39,893 nt of DNA from an uncultured Eubacterium sp. (lineage in GTDB: Bacteria; Bacillota; Clostridia; Peptostreptococcales; Anaerovoracaceae). The stretch is taken from the NCBI GenBank assembly GCA_937894585.1, contig CALBGO010000110.1, positions 1 through 39,893 of the forward strand, in the 5' to 3' direction. The notes under the pieces are model-generated. The model did not search any database. It was not told where the DNA came from and saw only the letters and a list, made by a program, of their open reading frames with translations. This document shows positions 30,696 through 39,700 of this stretch, piece after piece; positions within the stretch are counted from its first letter, which is position 1; every line of letters begins with the position of its first letter. A program made the position numbers and the translations under genes.

Positions 30696-30983
30696 ATGAC
30701 AAATTATGAAGTTATGTTCATTATCGATCCTGCTTTAGAAGAAGCAAAGAAGGAAGCTGCGGTTGAAAAGGTAAAGGATATCATCGCTGCTGACGGAGAG
30801 GTTTCCAAAGTAGATGTCTGGGGAATGAGAAAACTGGCTTACCCGATTCAGAAGAAGAACGAAGGTTACTATGTTGTAATCGAGTTTGCGGGCAGCACAG
30901 AATTACCTAAGGAACTGGACAGAAGACTGAGAATCTCTGACGATGTAATGAGACACATCATCATCAACAAAGACGCAAAATAA
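30696..30983 (+). CDS. rpsF: 30S ribosomal protein S6
   Basis: Primary-binding partner of S18 on the 30S platform, 95 aa. The beginning MTNYEVMFIIDPALEE and the segment KVDVWGMRKLAYPIQKKNEGYY are diagnostic. The ATG at 30696 has GGGAGG with 9 nt spacing; the GTG three codons upstream is within that site and was rejected. It is the first gene of the conserved rpsF-ssb-rpsR operon, with 18 nt to ssb. Confidence 0.97.
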   Translation: MTNYEVMFIIDPALEEAKKEAAVEKVKDIIAADGEVSKVDVWGMRKLAYPIQKKNEGYYVVIEFAGSTELPKELDRRLRISDDVMRHIIINKDAK

Positions 30984-31001
30984 GAAGCGAGGTGTAGTTT
31001 T

Positions 31002-31460
31002 ATGAATAGTGTTGTTCTAATCGGAAGACTGACTCGCGATCCTGAGGTTAGATACACCGCAAGCACACAGATGGCAGTTGCATCTTTTACAGTTGCAATT
31101 GACCGTCCCGTAAGAGCCGGCGGCGAAAAGCAGACTGATTTCCCTCGTGTAACCGTATTCGGTAAGCAGGCGGAAAACTGTGAAAAGTATCTGGCAAAGG
31201 GCAGATTAGTCGGCGTTCAGGGAAGAATCCAGACAGGAAGCTACCAGAACAAAGACGGCGTTACTGTTTATACGACTGATGTTGTAGCAGACAGAGTAGA
31301 ATTTTTGGAATGGGGCGACAGACCGCAGAGAAGCGGCGATTTCGCACCGAGACAGAACACTTCGGGATTTGGCGGATACCAGCAGTCCGGCGGAGGAAAC
31401 TCCATGCCGGAAGAAATGCCGGATTCATTCCAGGCCATCGATGAAGATGTTCCATTCTAA
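31002..31460 (+). CDS. ssb: Single-stranded DNA-binding protein
   Basis: A 152-aa OB-fold protein that coats single-stranded DNA and recruits replication and repair enzymes. The N terminus MNSVVLIGRLTRDPEVRYT is typical. The OB fold spans about residues 1-105, a Gly/Gln-rich linker follows, and the acidic tip ends DEDVPF, the partner-binding tail. The order rpsF-ssb-rpsR is the standard one. Confidence 0.97.
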   Translation: MNSVVLIGRLTRDPEVRYTASTQMAVASFTVAIDRPVRAGGEKQTDFPRVTVFGKQAENCEKYLAKGRLVGVQGRIQTGSYQNKDGVTVYTTDVVADRVEFLEWGDRPQRSGDFAPRQNTSGFGGYQQSGGGNSMPEEMPDSFQAIDEDVPF

Positions 31461-31478
31461 AGAAAGGAGATAAGAACT

Positions 31479-31712
31479 ATGATGGATAGAAGACGCGGCG
31501 GCATGAGAAGAAAAAAAGTATGCCAGTTCTGCGCTGACAAGACAGAAGCAATCGATTACAAGGATACTGAAAAGCTCAAGAAGTACATCACAGAAAGAGG
31601 TAAGATTCTGCCTAAGAGAATCACCGGCACCTGCGCTGTACATCAGAGAGAGGTAACCACTGCAATCAAGAGAGCAAGAATCGTAGCATTACTGCCTTAT
31701 GTTGCAGACTAA
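31479..31712 (+). CDS. rpsR: 30S ribosomal protein S18
   Basis: A 77-aa ribosomal protein that pairs with S6. RRKKVCQFCADK and GTCAVHQREVTTAIKRAR are diagnostic. It carries the Cys-containing N-terminal motif of zinc-type S18 paralogues (Cys at CxxC and in GTC). GGAGATAAG precedes two consecutive ATG codons; the first was taken. It is the last gene of its operon. Its terminator is interrupted by the IS element downstream. Confidence 0.96.
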   Translation: MMDRRRGGMRRKKVCQFCADKTEAIDYKDTEKLKKYITERGKILPKRITGTCAVHQREVTTAIKRARIVALLPYVAD

Positions 31713-31829
31713 TTTATAATCGAAAATAAAAACGAGATTTAAGAATCCCCGGAGACTTGAAAATGAAATGCTCCCTACTAAGTAGACAGTTAAAATAATA
31801 AAACTGTTTATCAAGGAGGGAGCATTTCT

Positions 31830-32501
31830 ATGCGTAAATATTCTGCTGAAGATAAATTGCGAATGGTAAAGCTTGTTTTAGAAGCTAAACATAGCATTAG
31901 ATCTATAGCACTAAGCGAAGGAGTTCATCCAGCCACTTTAGAAGGGTGGTTTCGTAATTATCAGTCCATGGGTTCCGAAACCTTTTACAACAAAGGATGG
32001 ACTAAAAGAACTTATGCCGAGAAAGAAATCGCTGTGCAGGAGTATCTTTCCGGTCTCGGTTCCCTGCGTGATATTTGTAAAAAACATAAAATTTCCAGTA
32101 CTCGTACACTCAGACAATGGATTGCATTGTATAATGGTCATAAGAAGCTAAAGGCTTCCGGAGCAGGAGGAAGTAGTCTTATGAGCAAAGGAAGAAAAAC
32201 AACATTTGAAGAAAGAGTGGAAATCGCATCGTACTGCATTTCTCATAGCCATAATTATAGGGAAACATCAGAGAAATTCAAGGTGTCCTATCAGCAGGCA
32301 CGAAATTACACGATCAAATACGAAACAGGCGGCATTACTGCCTTACAGGATAACCGTGGCAAAAGAAAACCGAAAGATTCTCTTACAGAGGTGGAAATGC
32401 TTCAAGCTGAGTTGAAACTGGAAAAAGCCAAGCGGCAGCGTGCAGAAATGGAGTTATCATTCTTAAAAAAATTAGAGGAAATCGAAAGGAGGCGAGGTTG
32501 A
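31830..32501 (+). CDS. IS3-family transposase OrfA (DNA-binding helix-turn-helix)
   Basis: A 223-aa protein with two helix-turn-helix units: MRKYSAEDKLRMVKLVLEA...LEGWFRNYQ and TTFEERVEIASYCISHSHNY...VSYQQARNYTIKYE. A coiled-coil leucine zipper-like segment follows (EMLQAELKLEKAKRQRAEME). Near its end A7 (32465-32471) is read as A-AAA-AAA in frame, a candidate -1 slippery site. The ribosome-binding site is AAGGAGGG. OrfA binds the ends of the element and tempers transposition. Confidence 0.92.
   Translation: MRKYSAEDKLRMVKLVLEAKHSIRSIALSEGVHPATLEGWFRNYQSMGSETFYNKGWTKRTYAEKEIAVQEYLSGLGSLRDICKKHKISSTRTLRQWIALYNGHKKLKASGAGGSSLMSKGRKTTFEERVEIASYCISHSHNYRETSEKFKVSYQQARNYTIKYETGGITALQDNRGKRKPKDSLTEVEMLQAELKLEKAKRQRAEMELSFLKKLEEIERRRG
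32465..32471 (+). promoter_or_regulatory. Candidate programmed -1 frameshift site (A-AAA-AAA) joining orfA and orfB
   Basis: Seven A residues are read as codons AAA-AAA in orfA. A -1 slip leads into the orfB frame, which is open from this point through 33400. The Shine-Dalgarno-like AAAGGAGG 13 nt downstream is better placed for orfB initiation than as a slippage stimulator. Confidence 0.6.
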
Positions 32502-33400
32502 GTCTGATCCGTCATGAAGCAATATATCAGGCAATAAAAAAAGAACACGAGGAACATAATTATCCGGTACAGGCACTTTGTAAGTTGGGCATGGTGTCCA
32601 GAGCCGCCTACTACAAATGGCTAAATCGGGAAATACCGGAAAATGAACTGAAAAACAGGCAAATTGCAACACTAATAGAAGAAATTCATAACGAATCTCC
32701 GGATAAAGGCTATCGCAGAATCATGGATGAACTGAAACGCTATCATGGTATTGATGCGAATGATAAACGCAATCTTCGAATTTGCCGGAGCCTGGGAATA
32801 AAATCGACGATTAAATATGCCAATGATGGTTGTACAAGACAATCGTCCAATCCGCAGCTCATTGCTGAAAACATCCTTAACCGCGAATTTACAGCAGAAG
32901 CCCCAAACCGGAAATGGCTTACGGATGTAACAGAATTTCACTACTACATAGGTATTGAAAAGCACAAGGTATATCTAGGTGCTATTCTTGATCTGTTTGA
33001 CAGAAGAATAGTAGCTTATCGTGTTGGTGACAGTAATAACAATTCGCTGGTGTTTGATACCTTTGATGATGCAGTCAGAGACAATCCTGATGCACATCCG
33101 CTGTTTCACAGTGATCGAGGATTTCAGTACACAAATAAAACATTCCATGCAAAGATTGAAGCAGCCGGAATGACACAAAGCATGTCCAGAGTGGGCAAAT
33201 GTATTGATAATGGTCCGATGGAAGGCTTCTGGGGAATCATAAAGAGGGAACGATATTATGGCAAAAGATTTACAGATAAAGAATCTCTTTTATCGATGAT
33301 TAAGGAATATATCAGTTATTATAACAACAAACGCTTGCAAAGAAAACTTGGTGTATTAACACCAATGGAAAAACACGAAAGCTATTTACAAGCAGCATAA
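32498..33400 (+). CDS. IS3-family transposase OrfB (DDE catalytic domain)
   Basis: A 300-aa rve-type catalytic protein. The triad is Asp143 (WLTDVTEF), Asp206 (FHSDRGFQYT) and Glu242 (GPMEGFWGIIKRE), with 35 residues between the last two, as in this family. The C terminus (YYNNKRLQRKLGVLTPMEKHE) is typical. It can start at TTG 32498 behind AAAGGAGG, overlapping orfA by 4 nt. The frame is also open upstream to the slippery run, so a fused OrfAB transposase by -1 frameshifting is expected. Confidence 0.93.
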   Translation: MSLIRHEAIYQAIKKEHEEHNYPVQALCKLGMVSRAAYYKWLNREIPENELKNRQIATLIEEIHNESPDKGYRRIMDELKRYHGIDANDKRNLRICRSLGIKSTIKYANDGCTRQSSNPQLIAENILNREFTAEAPNRKWLTDVTEFHYYIGIEKHKVYLGAILDLFDRRIVAYRVGDSNNNSLVFDTFDDAVRDNPDAHPLFHSDRGFQYTNKTFHAKIEAAGMTQSMSRVGKCIDNGPMEGFWGIIKRERYYGKRFTDKESLLSMIKEYISYYNNKRLQRKLGVLTPMEKHESYLQAA

Positions 33401-33497
33401 AAATATGCCAGCAGGTAATACCTACCGGCAAAAAACTTTATATTTTTTTGATTGTCTACTTGACGGGGAGCAGTTCAAAAAAAGGTTTCCGGGGATT

Positions 33498-33668
33498 TTG
33501 TGTTTATCTGTCTAAAGGGAATGAGGCAGAAAAAGAAGAATAAAAGACCGCATAACAAAATAGCGGACAAAGTGGGACATTTAATCTGAATGAATAACCG
33601 CATAATGTGGGAAAGGCTGAGGTAAGTTGAAAAGTGGAAAGGAAATGGGAGGAAAACGCAAAAATCAT
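33498..33668. other. Spacer between the IS element and the surface-protein gene
   Basis: No gene is recognised. CCGCATAA occurs twice (around 33549 and 33598) in similar context. The remainder is purine-rich and featureless. Confidence 0.5.
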
Positions 33669-33697
33669 TGATTTTTTTGGAAGGTTATGGTATCATC
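33669..33697 (+). promoter_or_regulatory. Sigma-A-like promoter of the large surface-protein gene
   Basis: TTGATT (33669-33674) and TATCAT (33692-33697) are 17 bp apart. The start would be about 78 bp before the ATG at 33782, which is preceded by GAGGAGG. Confidence 0.6.
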
Positions 33698-33781
33698 CCA
33701 TAGATAGCTGTAAGATAAAATTACAGGTATATATGAACTTAAACAAGTGATGCTACAGGTAAGAAGAGAGGAGGCTTATAA

Positions 33782-36700
33782 ATGCTTAAAAAGATGAAAT
33801 TGAAAAAATTATTGTGTCTTTTTTTATGCTTTACTATGGTTTCTGGTTATATCACCTGGGGGGGAAAATCTGCATATGCAGATGACAGTTCTGTAAACAA
33901 CCCAACCCCGGTTATTGATATTGCAGTCAATGTGCCTGCTGATTACCCCGGAACTTTTTTGGATTTTAAAGAAGAACTGACACAGAAGCTGATTGATCAG
34001 GGATTGGATCCTTCGCTGTTTCGTATTACTTCTTCGGCGGTGAAGATTGATACGACGAACTTAAACGGGTGGTATGTTTATGATCACTATTATAATCAGA
34101 CAGAATATGATAGGTTGAGGCTCAGCGCAGACCAAAAGAAAAGACAGCCTTTCAGACAGGCGGATACAAGCTATGACAACAGCAATAGTTCGTCAATTGT
34201 GACAATAAAGAATGTATTTCTGGATCATAGTTATCCAGAAGGAAGCAAAGAACTGAAAAGCTTATGGCGCTTTAATCAGCATACCTATAGTTATATGGAT
34301 AATGCCGGCAAATCCAATATGATTTTTGCAGGTTATGGAAGTAGGGCTTTGGTAGACTTTATGCTGTATCCGGCTGCCAGCGATACCAGAAGAACTTTCA
34401 GCTTCGATATGGATGCTTCCAGAATCAATACGCATACGCTGACCGGCGCAGGCTTTCTGATGAACGCCAGTGTAAACGAAAGCGGACTTCTCAACGGCTA
34501 TCTGCTTTATTATACAAATATTAACACTTCGAGCGGTACGGCGAATGTCGGAATAAGAAAAGTCACGAATTTTAATGCTAAAAATAGTGCGTTGGAAAAT
34601 GCGCTCGGATCTTATTCCACTTCACCGGTAAGCACTACTTTGGGATCAACAAAAAAGGCGAGAATTTCTGTAGATTTGCAGAAAGATAAGGTTACAGTAC
34701 AGCAACAGGCATATAATCCGGACGGAACTTTGGGCGAAGTGCAGACCCTGTTCGGAGGTCCTGTCGCAATCGATTCTGTCGGCGGAAATGGTTTTGGACC
34801 GCTAATCGGGTATCAGAGTCATAGTTGCAGTGATATGACATCATACCAGTTTACTGACTTGGAGATGAACTATGAGGCTTCTTCCTTTGATGCGCTTAAA
34901 AATGTGCAATATTACGAAAATGCTGAATACAAATACTTCATTAACCTGGCAGGAACCAAAAATGATCCACAGATACCAAAAGATGAGAATGATTACTTGG
35001 AAGGAATTCAGCGTCTCAATAAAAATGAAACTTTTTATTTGAGCAACAGTAACGACGGAAAGGTTCTGACTAACCCGACAAATAACAGCACAGGCTTAGG
35101 TGAGAATAATGGGCTTTATGCAACCGGGCAGGATCCGATTGGACAGATGGCTGAATTTATTGCCAACAGATATAAAGAGCAGAAACCTTTTGAACAGGTG
35201 GATATCGTAGAGAAACAAGATGTTCCTGTTGCGGATTTTTTCATTTGCAAAGCGGAGGACAAGAATGAGCAAGTACTGACTCTGCATCTGCAGCATCTGA
35301 AAACCGATTCGGATAGAATTGAACTGAATATCCATGATAAATCTTTTACGGGTAAGGAGGCAGAAGAGCCAAATCATATCGTTAACAGATGGAAGTTGAA
35401 AGTATATGACCCGAATAACAAGGTGATATATGACTCTTCCACTATTAACAACGGTCATGACAATGAAGGTTATGTCGATAATCCGAATAAGCTGACGAAT
35501 GTAATATTTAACAAAACAAACTCCATGCAGGGTAGGTATGTGTTTGAACTGCAAGTAAAAGATGCAGAGGGACACGAGTCCGGGTTTTTCCAGACTTATT
35601 TGGTAGCATATAAAGATAATGTTGCGCCGAAGGCTTCCATTAAAAGCCAGAGTAGCAGTTCGACAGGAACAATAACAATTACCGACGAAGGACCAGGAAT
35701 TGCCGACGACGGTATTGAAATCATTGCAGGACAGGGCAGTGGGGTGGCTGCTTACCAGATAAAAGGTCAGAATAAAGTTACTCTGGATAAAGTGCAGCAT
35801 TCTGTTAGTGTAAACACAAAACTGACAAATGAGGATATAGAAATTACTGTATGGGATGAGTGCGGCAATGAAGCAGTTTACACCTTTGAAACTGCAAAAG
35901 TGTCCTTTGATAAGGGGCAGCATCCGCCTTATTATGTAATTCAGGGACAAGAGTTGGGAGTGCTTCCTGAAGGTCCGCAGTCGAATCAGCCGGGCGAATC
36001 TTTCCAGGGTTGGACAGACTCCAATGGAGAACTGGTTACTCCCGGAACAACGGTGAATGGAGATATTGTATTATCCCCGTCTTACACAACTGAAACTGTA
36101 ACGATTACATTTAATCCAAACGGCGGAACTTTGCCAGAGGATCAGGCAGCAACGATAAATGTGCCGAAGGGAAGTCCTGTGGCATCTTATCTTCCGGAGA
36201 AAAATCCGGTAAGAGAAGGATATGACTTCGTAAAATGGACCTTAAATGGTGGTGATGTTAATGCACAGACTGTGACTTCAAATATTACACTGGTCGCACA
36301 GTGGAATGTAAAAGAATATGTACTGAAGTTTGATGCCAACGGAGGTTCTCTTGGTCGACTGAAACAAAAAGATGTTAATTTCGGAACAAATCTTTATAAC
36401 GCCGTTACATATATTACGGGAAGCACAGAGCACAGCGGAGCCGATCTTCCGTCAAGACCGGGCTACAGCTTTAGAGGCTGGTCATTAAAACCGGGTGGTG
36501 TTGCATTGAATTCATCGTCTGCTGAAAAGATGCCTGCGAAAACTACAACAGTGTATGCTGTATGGGAAAAAACCTCAGGAAGCATTATTGTAAGTTTTGA
36601 TACAAACGGAAGCGGAGAACATTTACCGGATCAGGCATACACTGCAAATGCAAAGTATGCGTCACTTCCGACGCCACACTGGGCAGGATATGACTTTGAA

Positions 36701-39700
36701 GGTTGGTATTATGACGAAAATAAGGTAACTGATGGACTGTCACTGAAAGTAAATAGCGACCATATGCTGACTGCAAAGTGGACTGCACATAAGAATACAG
36801 CATATGACATTGTTTATTATAAGAGCACAGATGGTACTACTGACGGCTACACTGAATACTACAGAACTTCAGGAGTGGGAACGACCGGAACAGAAATTTC
36901 TGTGCCGGAGCAAGATATCGAACAGAAGCTGAAAGAGCTGAACGGCGATACCGACACATACTGGTTTGATGAAAGTCATTCTATTGTAAAGGGAAAAATT
37001 ACCGGTAGTCCAAAGTTGCAGCTAAAGGTGTACTTTAGCCGTTACTTTACAGTAACTACGGAAAAGAGCGGAAACGGCACTGTTTCTCCGACAAAATCCG
37101 GAATTAAAGAATGGAGCAACTATGAAGTTACTTGGGAGCCTGCGGAAGGCTACTATGTAAGCAGAGTCGTTGTAGATGGCAGCATTCGTGATGATTTGAG
37201 AAATAGCAGTTCATATAATTTCAGCAACATCAGAAAAGATCATCGGATTTATGTAGAATTCATGAAGGGCGAGGCTCCGGACATAGGCGGCGGAGAAAGT
37301 ACAAATCAGTATTATACTGTTAATACGAAGATTGAGGGATGTTCTGACAGCAGATGTACGATTTCACCATCAAAGAGAGTAAAGGCGGGATCCGATTACA
37401 AGGTAGAATGGATCCTGGGAGATGGTTATCGTATTACGAAGGTAACTCTTGACGGAAGAGAGTATCCGGGATATGAAACACTTTCTTATATTGATTTACA
37501 GGGAATTCTTTCAAATCATGAGATAGTTGTAACTGTTGAGAAGTTACCGACTGCCGGTGGCGGCGGTACTGGCGGACATTATACTGTAACTGTTAATCGG
37601 TACGGCGGTGATACAAATTGTAACGCAAGTCCAAGCACAATCGTGAAACCGGGTGCAACAGAGAATGTAGATTGGAAGGCATGTGATAAGCATGAGATTC
37701 ATAAAGTATATATAGACGGTGTTCTTGTACAAGATGGAGAAGGCGGTTCCGTTCCTGTGAGAGAAGGACAGCATTCCTTTGTTAATATTCATGAAAACCA
37801 TGTTGTGGATATTTACTTTAAGAATATAGGCGGTGCTGAAGTTCCGGACTATGGCGGAAAGGATAAGTACAAGGTAACTACGCAGATTATCGGCGGCTCA
37901 GGAACGATTACCGGCGGTGGTATTGTAGAACGGGGAACAGAATATGAGGTTTCCTGGACGATTGCTGATGAGATTAAAGAGTACTATGTAATTGACAGAG
38001 TGACAGTTAACGGAAGAACTGAAAGCACGGAAAATAATTCGCTGAAATTTATTGTTGACAGTGATAAAGATGTTAAAGTGTATCTGAAACCAATTCAGTA
38101 TAAGGTTATTACTGATAAATATGGTGCAGGAATGATAGACGCTTCTAAAGTTTTATTTAAGGGTAAGGATTATTTGAATTTGGAGGCTAATCCTGAAAGT
38201 GGCTCTTATATTGCGAAGGTTTATATAGATAGTGAATTGATTTATGCATGTCAGCAGGTGATTAAGAGCGGAACGTCAGTGATTTCAGAAACTATCGGAA
38301 ATGAAGAGAATGCAGAAACATCTCCGGAGAATACACCGAATAAGCCTGAAAATGAAGGTCAAAATCCTCAAGCAGGTGAAGGATTGACGCCACCAGGAGA
38401 CAATCCGGAAAATATGCCTTCCGATAATGAACCGGATATTCCGGAAGACGGTATTGGTGATGAAGAACCGGGCAAACCTGAAAGCGAAGAACCGTCAGAT
38501 GTTGAATATGAGTTTATTGAAGAAAACCATTTTGATAATGTTTCAGATGCACTTGGTGAACTATATGTAAAATCGGTTAATCAAGGTGGTTTGAATATGA
38601 ATGTACAGCATATTTCTAATGACCATGAGATTCTTGTAATCTTTGCAAAAGATGCATCCGTAGGTGGAAACGGAACGAGTGAGCCGGAAAAAGCTCCGGA
38701 CATTGGAGATCTGGAAAGCTTACATCAGATTACCGGTGAAATTATTGGAGGCATAGGTGAAATTACGGGAACTGGATATTTAAAAGACGGAGAAGACGCT
38801 TCTGTCAGCTGGGATATTGCTGAGGGCTATGAGATTACAAAAGTTACGGTAAATGGTAAGGAAGTTTCTATTGATGGAAATAGAATAGATTTCAGTGATG
38901 TCACAAAGGATCAGCATGTACAAATCTATGTAGAACCGAAGGTGCCGGGAGACGATAAAACTGACGGCGGAAACTTCCATGTGCCGGAATATAAGATTGA
39001 TACCGAAATTATCGGAGGAGGAGGTTCCATTACTCCGGATGCAGTTATTTCCAAGGGCGGTAGCTATACAGTAAGTTGGAATGTGGATCTGGACGATACA
39101 TCTCACAGTTATGAGATTAAGGATGTAATTGTGGATGGACAGTCAAGACCTGATTTAATCAATAAGAACGGTACCGGTCAGATTAACTTCAATAATATTG
39201 ATAGAAATCACAAGGTTGTAGTAGTAATCGGATTGGTTGTGGTTGTTAATACACCGGACAAACCGGGAAATAATATTAACATTGATACAGACGGAGATGG
39301 TCGTCCTGACATCAATGTGGATATTAATGGAGATGGAATTCCGGATGTAAATGTTGATACAGGAAATAATAAGGATTGGAAGCCGGGGGACACTCTTGAA
39401 TATTCGCCGGGTCATATCTGGAAACCGGATACCGATATTGATAAAAATGGAGATGGTAAGGGCGATAGTAGTGATTATCGTGAACCGATAGATAAAGACG
39501 GGGACGGTGTTGATGATAATTGGAAGCCGGATCATAATGTTAATCTGGATAACGGTTTTGCATTTGATACTGTGAAACCTCCGACTGGAGGTGGTGGAAT
39601 CGTGAAGCCGCCGATAGATGTAGATACAGACGGAGACGGCAAACCTGATATTAATATCGATACAGACGGAGATGGCAAACCTGATGTAAATATTGATACA

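Larger units (their letters stand above)
31764..33477 (+). mobile_element. IS3-family insertion sequence (IS150-like group), complete
   Basis: A 1714-bp element. The ends are imperfect inverted repeats: TGAAATGCTCCC...AAGTAGACA on the left and, read from the right end inward, TGAACTGCTCCC...AAGTAGACA. It starts TG and ends CA, as IS3 elements do. It is flanked by AAAA on both sides (31760-31763 and 33478-33481), consistent with a 3-4 bp target duplication, although the A-rich site makes the exact length ambiguous. It carries two overlapping frames, orfA and orfB. Both look intact, so the element may be active. Confidence 0.9.
31744..33497 (+). terminator. rpsR operon terminator split by an IS insertion in its loop
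   Basis: The left arm AATCCCCGGAGACT (31744-31757) and right arm GGTTTCCGGGGATT (33484-33497) would pair over 14 positions, two of them wobbles. The right arm is followed by TTG TGTTT. Without the element and one copy of the target duplication they would be separated by an 8-nt A-rich loop. They are now about 1.7 kb apart. Confidence 0.85.
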
